From Whalleya microplaca (lineage: Eukaryota; Ascomycota; Sordariomycetes; Xylariales; Xylariaceae), in the NCBI GenBank assembly GCA_022497155.1, contig MU385723.1, forward strand, positions 1 through 64,000: a stretch of DNA of 64,000 nucleotides. Reading direction: 5' to 3'. This document shows, one piece after another, positions 1-11,294 of the stretch. Position numbers and translations under genes: made by a program. The notes under the pieces were generated by a model that was not told the DNA's origin, made no database searches, and saw nothing but the letters and a program-made list of their open reading frames with translations. Each line of letters begins with the position of its first letter. The stretch's first letter is position 1.

Positions 1-36
1 AGATTTTTCAGCTGCGTGGACGCTAGCTGAAAAATC
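1..36. repeat. Perfect 12-bp inverted repeat (hairpin)
   Basis: Bases 2-13 (gatttttcagct) are the exact reverse complement of bases 25-36 (agctgaaaaatc). The 11-nt spacer can itself pair four more bases (gcgt/acgc). Because it sits at the window edge and is followed by short tandem repeats and an AT-rich island, it may be part of the terminal structure of a decayed transposable element. That is inference; no transposase is visible. Confidence 0.6.
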
Positions 37-111
37 AGGGAGGAATGTAATGGGGCAGGGGATTACGGGTATTGACAGCAGCTTAGGAGCCACTAAAAGC
101 CCCTAGAGCCA

Positions 112-172
112 CGTCACAGGGCACTCCACAGGGCACTCCATAGGGTATCCACAGGGCACTCCATAGGGCAAT
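112..172. repeat. Imperfect 12-nt tandem repeats
   Basis: About four to five head-to-tail copies of a unit alternating between ccacagggcact and ccatagggyawt. The copies differ mainly by C/T exchanges, which fits local duplication followed by transition-type decay. It lies in the same repeat-like segment as the edge hairpin. Confidence 0.6.
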
Positions 173-344
173 TTACAGTGGATTATATACCTATATTTAG
201 CTGACCTTGTCCCTTATATCTCTTTCACTTTTTAACACAGATATCACCAGATCACCAGATAGTCACACACATACAGCTCTGGCAGCTAATATACACTCAT
301 TTTGACTTGATATCTCACTTTCGCTTCACCCTAACACCCTGTCC

Positions 345-1010
345 CAAGACAATATAAAAAGTTGCTAAAAAGCGCAATAGCTATCGTATTTATTACTACT
401 TAAGTAAAAGAGATAGTAAAATTTATATAAAGAAAGCGGTAAAATTGTCGACAATTTAAAAAAAGTCCGGCAATCGCTTTTATTTGCTATATTATATTAA
501 TATATAAGCAGATATATTACTAATATTCATAAGGCTAATAAAATTAAGCTTTATAACTTTTATTAATTGCTGCTATAAATAATATATATTCGAAATAAAT
601 TTTATATTATTAAAATTACTTTATTTAAGGCTATTTAATAGTTATAATATTTTTATATAATTACTCGTTATATTTAATTTATTATAATTAATAGTTTAAA
701 GTTATATTTTATATTAGAAAAATAATTAATAAATTAATAATTATTTATATTTTATAATTAAATAACTATATTAAGTCGGAATAAAACGTTATATATATTA
801 AACTGATTAGAAAAATTTAAAAAATCTAATTATATTATTTACGTATTTATTAGATATTAATTAAAAAAGTTATAAGCTAGTATTATTAATCGGTATATAG
901 ATATTTTTTATAGCTATATAAAACTAAATAAGCTACCTATTAATAGCATTATTACTTTTACTAGTAATTACTAATAACGGACCTTTTATTTTATAGTTAG
1001 TTTACCTACC
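345..1010. repeat. AT-rich, RIP-like island
   Basis: Nearly every line of this segment is dominated by A/T, with very frequent TA dinucleotides, long runs such as ttatattattaaaatt and few CpG, and no usable reading frame. The composition changes sharply at about 1,010-1,045, where ordinary mixed sequence resumes. In Pezizomycotina such blocks are usually transposons mutated C-to-T by repeat-induced point mutation. I cannot identify the original element. Confidence 0.65.
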
Positions 1011-1123
1011 TACTTATTTCTACCTATAATAGCTTTAAGTAAACGTGGATTAGTCAGCAGTAGGGTCAGATGGAGTGGAATGGAGTGGAGTGGCTCTTAC
1101 AAAGTGGCCCACGCGTGGATTAG

Positions 1124-2086
1124 CGTGGAGTGGATTACAACCTTGCTTTTCAGGCTGGATACAAGGCCGGACGTGGCCGCCGAAGACGTGAGGCTACTGC
1201 ACCTAAAGTGGATAGTGGGCAAGTCTCTGATCACAGCGTCGCCGAGAGCTCTAAATCTACACAGGGCTACAAGAGACAACTAATAATACAACGACCACAC
1301 ACAGAAGATCTGGATTCGCCTTCTACTTCTAACAGTTCTCTTTCTAGCAGTTCCCTTTCTGAAGGTTCTATCGAAACCATTCAACAGCCACCTATATCAG
1401 CTCAACTACATGATGATATATCCTCAGAGAGAAGTACAAGACATTATATTGATAGAAGTCCTTCTATTCAAACCCCTCAACACATTTATCATCGACCATC
1501 AGTTCGGCTTGTATCAAATCCTGGCCACGAAACAGATAGCTTGGTTGTTTCAACTCATGCATTACCAGCAAGAGACTTGGGTCCAACTCATCTTCATCCA
1601 ACAAACCTACAACAGGATAACTCTACCGGATCAACTCTTGATGACTTGAAATCCTCGTTTCAAAAGCAAATTGACCAACACATATCGGATCGAGTTGAAG
1701 ATGTCATTATGAAGAATTGTCCTTATCTTAAACAAAGGCGTCAAATAGATGTGAGGATGCAATCCATGGAATTAAAGAAAGGCCGTTGGAAGCGAGTACA
1801 AGAGCCAACAAGAGACTCACTCCCATTTACTCCAGTATTATTTATTGAATTTCCCGAAGATTCTTGGCGGGAAAAGGATTACTACAAAAATACAGTCAAA
1901 AAAAGTCTAGAGAAGGTACACCCTCTGCTCCCTGCTACATTTACGTGCTGCATCAATTATCGCAACGAGACTGTGCCATCGCTTGGTTGGGCTTGGGAAT
2001 TTTCAGACGATTTATTTGGATTCACAAATTCGGGAAAGTTAAAGTCTATGAAAAGGGATGAGGCTAGATGGCATATCAAGACGTAG
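1124..2086 (+). CDS. Orphan protein, 5'-incomplete
   Basis: An uninterrupted frame of about 320 codons opens directly after an in-frame TAG at 1,121-1,123 and has no ATG near its 5' end; the first methionine is far inside. Either an upstream exon (a ttag acceptor lies at 1,120-1,123) was lost in the AT-rich island or the gene is truncated. The product begins basic (a GRGRRRRE stretch), continues as a long Ser/Thr/His/Gln-rich disordered part, and ends in a more ordered part with FTPVLFIEFPEDSW and a Trp-rich GWAWEF segment. I recognise no family. Codon use and the long open frame suggest a real or recently real gene. Confidence 0.45.
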   Translation, partial: RGVDYNLAFQAGYKAGRGRRRREATAPKVDSGQVSDHSVAESSKSTQGYKRQLIIQRPHTEDLDSPSTSNSSLSSSSLSEGSIETIQQPPISAQLHDDISSERSTRHYIDRSPSIQTPQHIYHRPSVRLVSNPGHETDSLVVSTHALPARDLGPTHLHPTNLQQDNSTGSTLDDLKSSFQKQIDQHISDRVEDVIMKNCPYLKQRRQIDVRMQSMELKKGRWKRVQEPTRDSLPFTPVLFIEFPEDSWREKDYYKNTVKKSLEKVHPLLPATFTCCINYRNETVPSLGWAWEFSDDLFGFTNSGKLKSMKRDEARWHIKT

Positions 2087-2136
2087 GAACGACGCTTCGA
2101 TCGGAATACCACGTATACGATAGTGGAAGCGTAAAA

Positions 2137-2315
2137 TGCATTGAATAGATGCCTTGATGATTTGGTTTGGGAATGGCTGAGGTGCTGGACTATGACACTC
2201 GTTTAATTTCCTATGTTAAAAGACGATGCGTTAAATAGACGCTTTGGTTTGGTTTGGAAGTGGCCGAGGTGCTGGACTACGCTACTCATTTAGTTTCCTA
2301 AGTAAAAAGATAATG
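2137..2315. repeat. Two tandem copies of a ~90-bp unit
   Basis: The unit at 2,137-2,226 is repeated at 2,227-2,315. Both copies contain gaggtgctggacta and atagaygcyttg. A three-base indel and roughly a dozen substitutions separate them, most of them A/G or C/T transitions. No coding function is apparent. Confidence 0.65.
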
Positions 2316-3320
2316 TGTTTCATTGTTTTACATAATGTAGTGCAACATCCTTGGGCGTTAGGAGGCGAATTTGCTAACATGCACCCTATAGGGCTGAGGA
2401 CGGTATGAGCCTACATATGGCCGACCGCCTATACATGTATATGTAAGGGGCTTCTTCACCTTCCTATAGCTTCACTTGCACTAATCAAGTCACTATACTC
2501 CTCATTACTTTGTACCGTATTGACAGACTTAGCCATATCAAGTGAAAGGATTGAAACATCTGTCTTGGTGTCTATCGTAAGAGCGTAATTAGAGTGGAGG
2601 ACCTCTCGACGAGACGAACGATGGTACTGCGTACATAGGCTGTCGGCTTCATTGACCTGCGCTTCTGAGCAGTGGTCCATCGGACGAATCAGTTGAGGCC
2701 AATGATGTTTGAAAAAGGCGCGTTCGGTAAAACCTGCATTTCATAAATTGATATCTAGGGCTTGTTCGGACATAGCACCGCCATATTTTCAAACGACATG
2801 GTTTCTGTGCGCTACCTGGGCGATTGGAGTGAGTAGTGACGAGCCAAAGATCTGTGATCCTGGAAGCTGATCCCTTGAGAGCTAGGACATCAACTCGTGA
2901 GTGTTCAGAAGTTTTCTGGAAATAAAGGCGTTGGTTGGTTGAACCAGACAATAAGTCTATTTGAGGATTTTATGGTGGGTGTGGAGTTGGTGTTTCAGCA
3001 CGCAAATCATAAAACAAGCAACCCGCCGCGCCGTGATGGTGGCATCCACGCGATAAGGTGGGCGCTGGCATCTAATGATCTTACAGTGTACATAGGTAGT
3101 AGTCGATGTGAAAGAAAATATGCAAAAAATAGCTTGTGACGAGTCCCTAGGTAAGGGGTTCAGATGTGTCGCATTACCTTGGCGGATCGATTCGTCAGCC
3201 GCGACATGATGGGGGTTGGTTTCAGATCGGCGCCATGGATGATCAATGTGAGACGGGTTCGCCTCACGATCTCGCCATCCCCTACTAGGCTGACTGCTGT
3301 GATTTTTGGCATCGTCCGTG
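2316..3320. other. Spacer with possible minus-strand relic (2,456-2,951)
   Basis: Two overlapping minus-strand frames (2,456-2,680 and 2,649-2,951) have a coding-like residue mix (for example DVLALKGSASRITDLW and TDVSILSLDMAKSVNTV) but lie in different frames. I could not join them with a convincing intron, and I recognise no domain. A decayed gene is possible; chance is not excluded. Nothing else is visible. Confidence 0.25.
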
Positions 3321-3329
3321 TTCCATATT

Positions 3330-3335
3330 TATAAA
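3330..3335 (+). promoter_or_regulatory. TATA box of the secreted-protein gene
   Basis: A canonical TATAAA lies 166 bp before the ATG at 3,501. It is followed by an A/C-rich and then pyrimidine-rich leader typical of fungal 5' UTRs. The position suits a transcription start near 3,360-3,400. Confidence 0.55.
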
Positions 3336-3500
3336 GATGCTTAGGAAGATTATCACCGGTCGCTGATCACTGACCACATATCAATCACTAAACACATCCA
3401 AACACTTTCATTCATTATCTACCCTCAACCCCCTCTCCTTAGGCCACTCTCTCCGCCAAAGTCACTCATTTGAGCAATTCATACCGAAACGAAACCCATC

Positions 3501-3824
3501 ATGAGGTTCCCGATTGTCCAACACCTTGTTCTTACCCTCGTCATGGGCATTTCTCTCATTGCGGCGATGCCGTTCGAGGCCGACGGAAGCACGACCAATG
3601 CTACAAGAAGCAAAGACTGTACGAGCGCGGCGATCGCCAACTGCGTTCTTGAGACGGGACTCGAAAGTGGTGCTTGCTTTGCGAAGATGTGCGCAGGCAT
3701 ACAAGAAGCCGACTTGAAGAAGACAAAACGTCAGGATGATCAATGTACCGAGGAGAATTTGCTCCAATGTGCAGTAGGGGAGTGGAGGGACGCAGAAATA
3801 TGCTTCCAGGAGTACTGCTTGTGA
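3501..3824 (+). CDS. Small secreted cysteine-rich protein, two Kex2-separated modules
   Basis: A 107-residue single-exon protein. Residues 1-22 form a typical signal peptide (hydrophobic LVLTLVMGISLIAA). The mature part holds eight cysteines in two modules: C40, C48, C59, C64 and C82, C90, C101, C106. Both modules have exactly the spacing C-x7-C-x10-C-x4-C. Between them is KKTKR ending in Lys76-Arg77, a classic Kex2 site; cleavage would release a second peptide of 30 residues with N-terminal Gln. One N-glycosylation sequon (N33-A-T) precedes the first module. The pattern is not CFEM, hydrophobin or a defensin type I know. Internal duplication plus a dibasic spacer resembles Kex2-processed repeat proteins, which yield secreted peptides. 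A secreted role, for example signalling or effector-like, is inference. The gene has its own TATA box and no clustered partner. Confidence 0.8.
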   Translation: MRFPIVQHLVLTLVMGISLIAAMPFEADGSTTNATRSKDCTSAAIANCVLETGLESGACFAKMCAGIQEADLKKTKRQDDQCTEENLLQCAVGEWRDAEICFQEYCL

Positions 3825-5853
3825 TATTGTTTATGATCTGACGAGAGCGACACTGGTATTACGATTTGGTATCTGGATTTAGGATTGGATTGGGGTATTA
3901 TGCGTCGAGAAGACCTACGGCAATGACTGCGACAAATTGGATGTTCATTTGACTTGATACCTGACCTTTGGGTGTCGAGAAATGTCCTGTTCAAGGTTGT
4001 AGTCCCTAGAGCTAAAAAATCATACGATTCGTGAATAACATTCATTCATTCATGCAAAGACATAGTTTGACAACGCAACAGATCAACTTTTTAAGCTCTT
4101 GAAGCTAGGAGTAGCTATGTCCCATTCGCTTAAGTCATATTTATGGCAGATGGCTCCGTACGAAGCACGAGGCCATATTAATTGGCTGTGAGTAATTGTA
4201 GTTGAGCACACAGTTTAATCTGACACCTCTTTGCCTTTGGCTAAACAAGAACTGGATTGGTGGCCTTATTAAGACTTATGCTGCTTGGAAAATGTCTACA
4301 AGCTATGAGTCTGTGTTTGAAAGGAGTATATATTTCTAAGAGGTCTAATATCGAATCAGGTCTGTGAATCTCGACAATTTTCAGTCATACCATGCTAACC
4401 GTCCAGCTAACGGCCACTCTTAAGCCTCAAGGTTGGTTCAATTCAGCAGCATACTATGAGTAGTATTCTCTGCACTCATTTTAGACTCTATGCTATTTAA
4501 TACCAAGTATACTATTACCGAACATTGATAGCCTCCCTACGTATCAAACTTTTCATGGCTAAAGTTTGCGGGCAGTCACTTCACCATCCGTAGCGACACC
4601 CCGTGATGTTCAAGAGTAAGCCATTTGGGGTAGGGGGAATGACAACTACGCCGTATATCCCGTTCATAAGTTCATAAATTGAATGGCTTAGTTCAGCCTG
4701 GAACAGAAATGATGTTCCTACTTACCGTCTTGAAAGGAACAGATAGTGAATTCTCAACCCGGCGGCAACATGTTAGGATGACCTGTTAGTTTCGGATGTG
4801 ACGTTGGTCAGCGAGATAGAGATGGGTATGTAAATGAGACTGTCTCATGGTGTTCCTAATGTCCAGTCAACTCCTACAATGACTGGCTGACCTGAGGCTT
4901 CTGTACCAGACACCTTTCGGTCTCGGCAACAGTAGGCTCAGGAATCAGAAGGATCCAACACACCATCAACACTAGTAAAGCAGGAGCATGGCTATTTGAC
5001 ACTACCACTTGCCACAAGATCTGGTATTAGACGACACTGTTGTGTCTTTGTACTTGACCATTCATGTCAGGTAGGCCCAAACCCTCTCGTACATAGTAAC
5101 AGGACCTTTAAAGGCAATCAAGCCAATTATTGGAGTTGCTTTGAGATTCGTGAGAAGTGACATAGGTCTAGATACATATTCAACCTACAAATATATCCAT
5201 GTTCTAGATTTAAACCAATATCACATTCTGAAATACCGAGCCGTGCCTATGTTGAAACTTGAAAGCATCGAAGTAGGTGAGGGCCATCACATCGTTTCAA
5301 AGCCAAGATAACGTTTAGAAAACGTTGGGTTTCATGGGTTGTATTTCAATATGATCTTAGGTAAGCGGCTTGAAACAACGCTGAATCCTGGGGCCGGACG
5401 CCGCTGAAGCGAAGACGACACGACACAATCGTGGTAAGCCATTCCCCTAGAACCAGCGATGATAGTGGTGCATCTCGAAAGCACACATTGTTGTGTTCGG
5501 CTGAAAAGTAGAGAAGGTAGGATTGAAGAATAAAGTGATAGGTACAAGACAAGTAGCTAGTAGTCTGAATTGATGATGAGGAGTTGCCTTGCCGTTCAAA
5601 GTCATACCTCAGTTTTATTCAAGACCCCTGTATATAATCGGACTATATTCGGCTATCAGTTTATTTTAAGCTCTAGGGGCTCTTTTATGCGAGTTAACTT
5701 CACTTCATCCCAACTTCCACCAATTACAAACAAGATGTCGTTGATCTTCACGAAGTAGTGTTTGCGCCGTTGGAAATATTCCGATAGTGAGCCGTTATGA
5801 ATACTGTTTGGACCCCACAAGGCATGTATTGAGGCTTCGAGCCTGTCGATCTG
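3825..5853. other. Intergenic, nothing recognised
   Basis: No frame of convincing length or composition on either strand, no RNA gene and no long repeat. A short cattcattcattcatg run lies near 4,040. A possible TATA-like tgtatataat at about 5,630 precedes the weak secreted-protein candidate at 5,854. Confidence 0.5.
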
Positions 5854-6039
5854 ATGCACCTACAAGCCCTTATCTTGCTCGTCCTCCTGGGCTCTACTCT
5901 AGCCTTCTCTAGCTCGGCGGCTTTTGGAATGTTTGATTTCCTCACTTCTTCCTATTATGACAACTCGTATCTGTTCATTTGCAAAAAATTGTTGTCTCTT
6001 TCCTATGACCCCACTGCAAACCAGGCTGGCGTTGAGTGA
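5854..6039 (+). CDS. Possible small secreted protein
   Basis: A 61-residue frame starts with ATG and encodes a strong signal-peptide-like N terminus (MHLQALILLVLLGSTLAFS) followed by a short tail with one cysteine. An alternative spliced form is possible: a gtatct donor just before 5,970 and an aaccag acceptor near 6,024 change the last residues. There is no homology I can name, and the short length makes chance plausible. The N-terminal region is the only supportive evidence. Confidence 0.3.
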   Translation: MHLQALILLVLLGSTLAFSSSAAFGMFDFLTSSYYDNSYLFICKKLLSLSYDPTANQAGVE

Positions 6040-8875
6040 TCTTTTCACACACCTAATTCAATAAGCACTTGGCGTTGCTCATACTCTGTCAAGATAAGAG
6101 GTATCGTTGTGGATCTAAGATGGTACAGACAGGCTCTCTCTTGAGGTTAATTAGGTTGCTAATTGTAAAGTTTTTCTACTGTAGATGGTCGCTGCCATTA
6201 CTTCCAGTTAGTTATGTCCCCACGATATGGTATTTTACTCTCTTGAAATAGGTTTTCACGCTCAATTAGATGGCTTGGTAGCGTTCTCCCTTGGTAAGTT
6301 GATGTACACTTGACAACGGCAGCTTTCATGCGAGTATCAATGTGTAGGCACAGGTGAGTCATATGACATTGAATCAAAGTATGTGTGGGTGATAGATGAG
6401 ATAAAAGTCGTTGTCAATGATCACCTTCTTCAACCCCCACTTACTTTTAAGATGTCTTTGATCCGGGGACACGGCCACTGTGAATATGGAAATTGTGCAA
6501 AAATATCGTCATGTGCACTACAAGATATCCCGAGATAACATCGCCATGGATGTTAGAACTAGGCACGGAAATCAGGAATACGACATCAGGCAACAAGATG
6601 GTTACAAGGGCAAGATTCATCCGGAAATGCTACACAGGTTAAAGTGAGGATGCGTAGATTGCTGGCGGAGGAGAAAATGGCATTGCGCGCCAAGGACGAT
6701 GCCTCGGTGTCCAAGCTTGTTTGGAGAAATCATGATTGATGGAGAATTTGTGTTAGATTTGTCCAGAAATGGGGGAACGCGCTTCATCTTGGCACCGAAC
6801 CCTTGTTAGGACGGCCATAAAGTAGAAACCTAATTACCTAAAGAACTACGTAGCACTCCAACATCAGTGGTCCAATGCTGTCCAATGGCAGTGCTCTCCC
6901 ACTGTATTTTCCCCAGCTTCCCCATTGCTATCTCGTTCAGCCCCTCATACCCCTCATCCAGAGCTTGAATGCGGTAAACTCTGAATGTGTGCCTGGTGTT
7001 GTTAGCTTCACACATGAATCTATTGCAGAACAATTTGCCAGCTGAGCCGTTCAGCATTGATAAATTGTTCTTTCTGTATAGCAGAGTCAACTCAAGCGAG
7101 GTAGTCTGGTAATGCCTCACATCCTATTAATTGATAAGACTTTTTAAAGTGATCAGCGGTTGTCAAGAATTGTTAATTATATTATTAAAATCGCATGTTC
7201 TCCATATCGCATACATATAGGTAGATTCAATGCTAGGTAATCTGTACATGTACCAGCAAAAATGCCATCATCTTTCACGTTCTGATTGTATTACATCATC
7301 GCTTGAGGTACTGCTGTGGCACCACTGGACTGTATGTAGAAAATCCCGCTAGGATATCTGACATATTTAAGTATGTATACACATGATGTTCCTACCGAGT
7401 GCTACTATGATGAAACAACTAGAATAGTTTTGTTGTACTTTATAACCGACTATTTTCGAATCCAAACGAGGGCCAGGCGTTTCACAACTAGGAGATACAT
7501 GTAGGTAGGTACATGTAGTCAGTGCATACTCCAACGTGGGCATACCCAATACATCAAGTGTACATACATATGCACATGCCAATAACGACGATCAGATACC
7601 CAAAGCTCACCTAGACGAATTGCACGTACATACAGTACATATATACATACGTATGTAGCTTCAACCCCACGACAAGTAGGTATCATCAACTATAGCAACT
7701 TTATTTCTGTGAAATATTGTCTTCAACTGGGTAGCAATACTCATTTTCTTGGTGTCTGCCACAGTAGGTAGTAGTGAAGATAGGTACATATTACACCTTA
7801 CAACACAAGTATTTCAACAGAGGTTGTCTAAGAGCCAGGAGCCAGGACAGGGATGGCGGGACATATTCACTGAAGTTGCAGTGGAAAGGCAACCCCGGAA
7901 TTGGAAGCGTGGGGCAGACGGGGCCTCGAATCGGCGAAATTGGATATCTCGGCTGAGCCTCTACAGCACTGCGTGTGTAGCTCTTATGCCTACCTAGGGA
8001 AACGCTAAAACGCCTATCTGGTGAAGTACATTACAGTGCTCCCTCCCGTCCTCTTCCTTCTTTTTCCGCTCTAGTATTTTCAACGTATGCAGCCGCACAT
8101 ATCTTTCATATCGCCTAGAAGTGAATCTCTTGGAGACACACTTGCTTAGGGAGAGCTCGAGCAAGTGAGAATTCAAAAGGCGAAGCGACCCTAGCATCCC
8201 CGGTCATTCCCAGATAAGCGCTTTCGTCATTCCCCAGCCAGTCGATCGCGATGTTCTCGTCTTAGTCGAACTTGCGCCGAGCCGAAGCTGGAGAATTCTA
8301 CAGCCCAGTGTCCGGGAGAGCTATTGACATTATTCACGAGATACGTTGCGTTATCGCTAGCATGGACTACTGAGGAATTTCTCCTGTTCCTGTCGCCCAG
8401 ACAACGCGCGTCTTCCACTGGCGAGCTTTTATTCGGTTCTTCCAACCTTGGGCCTCAAGCAGGAGGCCGTCGACGATTGCAAGCAGCTTGCCGATCTAGA
8501 ATCTTCACGGCTCCACCAATTACCGACGCAGGCTTCGTTTCGCCTATGAGTCGCAGTCTTACAGTTGCTTGTTAGGAGATCAAGCAAGCGCATGGTTCAT
8601 AAGAGAGTTCAGACTGTTATCTCAACGATCCTCCAACATTATATGGCCTATGTCTCATTGTTGGCAATTATGTCATGAAGAGTGCAGTTATTTAGAGAAG
8701 TTCGGCATTTAGCGTTTTATAGTATAGGGTATTCTTGTGAGCCACTATTTCGTCGTGGGATCAAATTTGCGGATAGTATTGCTTCTATTACGTTTACAGT
8801 ACTCCAGGCGCTGCAAGGCCGCGCAGAACCCGTTTTAGACTGAGGTAAAGCTCAGACATCATCTGCTGAGGCGTC
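6040..8875. other. Intergenic, nothing firm
   Basis: A minus-strand frame of 96 residues (6,830-7,120) has a plausible residue mix but no recognisable domain and no supporting exon. Around 7,490-7,660 there are many copies of the gtaggtaggtacatgtag type of word. No RNA gene was seen. Confidence 0.4.
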
Positions 8876-11131
8876 ATGGCGACAGTCCACCAGCTTCATC
8901 AGGGCCCCACGCCGATTCGCTCACTCGGCGCCCCGGCGTCAGACGTGACTGTTGATATGGATCGACATTCCCAGTCACCGGCCATGAACGGAGTGAAAAC
9001 TAATAGTGGGCTGCAAAGGGGTGACACTCGAACAGCTGTGATTATCTATGGTCCTGGTCAGGAAAGGATAGTAGCCATATTCGCCGACATCCTGGGAAAA
9101 CCGCATCGCATGGCCGACAGTTTTCATGGTGTGACTTCTGCTGAGCAAGAATTGATGCTTGGAATTTCCGCGGATAGAGCTAAGATTGATATCTCCTCGC
9201 GGAATCGAGATGCTGTGGTTGTAATCAACGCTCATTGCGTCAATCTGGGAATGCCACCTGACACTTATTTATCTACCGAGTGTGATTACGAATTCCTATA
9301 CACGGAAACACCATTCTTCCGGCGGGATTTGGCTCGCTTCATATCTTTTACACTTGGGCAGATCAACCACCATGAGACTCTTATGTCAAAACCACGAACC
9401 TACTTCATTTCGACTACCTTTCCCGATGTCCGGGCCGCTCTCCCCAATATAGATATTCTCACAGTAGGCGCGGATGCCGTAGAGCTGCGTGTCGACCTTC
9501 TTCGAGAGCCGCTGAGTGACGGTACCTTTGCACCGATACCCAGCTTGAGTTACGTTGGTGAACAGGTCATGCTTCTTCGCCAGAGGACCGAATTACCCCT
9601 TATTTTCACGACACGATGCACTAGAGAAAACGGCCGGTTCCCCATGGATAACCCTGACCTATATTACGAATATCTCTATCGAGCAATCCAATGGGGCGTC
9701 GAGTACATCGACGTCGAGCTTTGGCTTCCGGAAACCATTCGACGTATGCTCTACGAAAAGCGCGGAAACAGCCATATAATGTCTGCTTTTCATGATTTTT
9801 CGGGAACGTTCAGGTGGCCATCAGTTCAAGCCCAATCAATCTTCCTCGAGTCACGAAAATTTGCTCACATTGTCAAGATGATAGCAATAATTAATGATCC
9901 CAATGAAAACTTCGAGTTAGAATACTTTCGTTCAAAGATACGAAGCGAGTATCCCGACTCGCCACCTCTCTCTGCTGTGAATATGGGAGAGACGGGTCAA
10001 TTCTCACGAACTTTGAACAAAGTTTTCACGCCTATCACTCATCCGCTCCTCCCGATTATTGCTGCTCCTGGTCAAATGAGTGCCGCTGAGATAAATGCTG
10101 CGTTGTCACTGCTTGGCCAGCTTCCCAAGAAAAGCATTTATGGAATCAGTAGTCCATTCTCCCGTATTGCGACACCTTACGCGCCTTTTTATGAAAAATG
10201 TTTTAATGAACTTGGGTTACCACACCAATTTGCGGTGGTCGAAAGACAATCAAAGGACTTGAGCTGCGTGGAGGCCTGGTGCAATCAGAAATCCTTTGGT
10301 GGAGCGTATTTGAGTCCTCCAGCGTCTTTCTCGAGTCTCATGCACAATAGCTCTTTCTTCTCCAGACTAAACAACGGATCAGGGCCAATACTTACCGACG
10401 CAGCTCATGTGATTGGAATGGTTGATACTATCGTCGTGGAACATAGTCCCGCATCTACACCACCCTCGGCATCTTCCTCGATTCCTTCAAGCCCTAACCG
10501 ACGTACCGACTCGCCCTTCGGCTCACTGGCAAACAATGGTCACGGGTCGCCGCCAAGCTCGTCATTGGTCTTCGATAACGCAAGCTGGCGTGGCATTGTG
10601 AGCACCCTAACGCGTGACCATGCACCCTCTGCATACCTTGGTCGTGTAGCAGTTGTTTTGGCTAGTAACTCCGATGATGCCGCGTCAGCAATGTACGCAT
10701 TACAGGTGCTCTGCGTTGGTAAAGTGTATACGGTCGGGTTTAAGACTCCCCCTACCTTGGCTCGTGGTCTTGACGTCGAACCCTTCAATAGCTTAGAAAG
10801 TCTGCAACGAGCAAGAATGGTAGGCGATGAGGCTAGTCCCTTCGTAATTATCTCAGCTCTTGGGCCAGAGAAATCTAACATTGTCGGGATGCTGATCCGT
10901 GTCTTTGGCGGTTCGAGGGGCACATCCTCTCAAGTTCGCAAGGTCTTCCTAGACCTTGCCGATGGCCCAAGAAAAGGAGATCCGAGTGCTGTTGCCGAAC
11001 AGAGCGGCTTTGCCGCCTATGGCGTAACAGATACGACGGCGTTTACAACAGTTGAAACACTCAGGTTGCTTGTGGGACAGAATGTACCATACAGTTTCGT
11101 GCGACTAGCGAGCGGGCAAGGAATGTTTTGA
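8876..11131 (+). CDS. Quinate repressor-like protein (QutR/Qa-1S family)
   Basis: A 751-residue single-exon protein related to the last three domains of the AROM shikimate enzyme, the architecture of the quinate-pathway repressor. Residues ~50-165 are a reduced shikimate-kinase-like part in which the Walker A loop is replaced by YGPGQER. Residues ~174-405 are type I 3-dehydroquinase-like and keep the active-site residues I would expect: E203, R247, H306, Schiff-base-position K334, R378 and Q400 in AAPGQ. Residues ~420-751 are shikimate-dehydrogenase-like but lack the catalytic Lys and Asp motifs (AYLSPPASF and NASWRG) and the glycine-rich nucleotide loop (LASNSDD). Classical QutR/Qa-1S proteins are around 900 residues, so this one is short at the kinase end. 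No activator, permease or quinate enzyme gene lies nearby, so its target is unknown. The ATG is preceded by no obvious upstream exon. Confidence 0.85.
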   Translation: MATVHQLHQGPTPIRSLGAPASDVTVDMDRHSQSPAMNGVKTNSGLQRGDTRTAVIIYGPGQERIVAIFADILGKPHRMADSFHGVTSAEQELMLGISADRAKIDISSRNRDAVVVINAHCVNLGMPPDTYLSTECDYEFLYTETPFFRRDLARFISFTLGQINHHETLMSKPRTYFISTTFPDVRAALPNIDILTVGADAVELRVDLLREPLSDGTFAPIPSLSYVGEQVMLLRQRTELPLIFTTRCTRENGRFPMDNPDLYYEYLYRAIQWGVEYIDVELWLPETIRRMLYEKRGNSHIMSAFHDFSGTFRWPSVQAQSIFLESRKFAHIVKMIAIINDPNENFELEYFRSKIRSEYPDSPPLSAVNMGETGQFSRTLNKVFTPITHPLLPIIAAPGQMSAAEINAALSLLGQLPKKSIYGISSPFSRIATPYAPFYEKCFNELGLPHQFAVVERQSKDLSCVEAWCNQKSFGGAYLSPPASFSSLMHNSSFFSRLNNGSGPILTDAAHVIGMVDTIVVEHSPASTPPSASSSIPSSPNRRTDSPFGSLANNGHGSPPSSSLVFDNASWRGIVSTLTRDHAPSAYLGRVAVVLASNSDDAASAMYALQVLCVGKVYTVGFKTPPTLARGLDVEPFNSLESLQRARMVGDEASPFVIISALGPEKSNIVGMLIRVFGGSRGTSSQVRKVFLDLADGPRKGDPSAVAEQSGFAAYGVTDTTAFTTVETLRLLVGQNVPYSFVRLASGQGMF

Positions 11132-11294
11132 AGAAGTCCCTAGATACCCCGATACCAGTGATCGAATTGTTAAACGGATAGCTTCAATATGAAAGTTTAG
11201 GTAGACTACCGATCCAGCTTACGCTACCACACAACGTGTTAAACTTCTTACAGCTCGTGTGCAGAGACCGTCGGCGGCAAAGCAACCCCTTTAG

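Noticed and set aside
1080..1283. ATG frame of 67 codons at the island border
   Set aside because: It overlaps the longer orphan frame in another register and starts inside a tggag repeat; no coding support.
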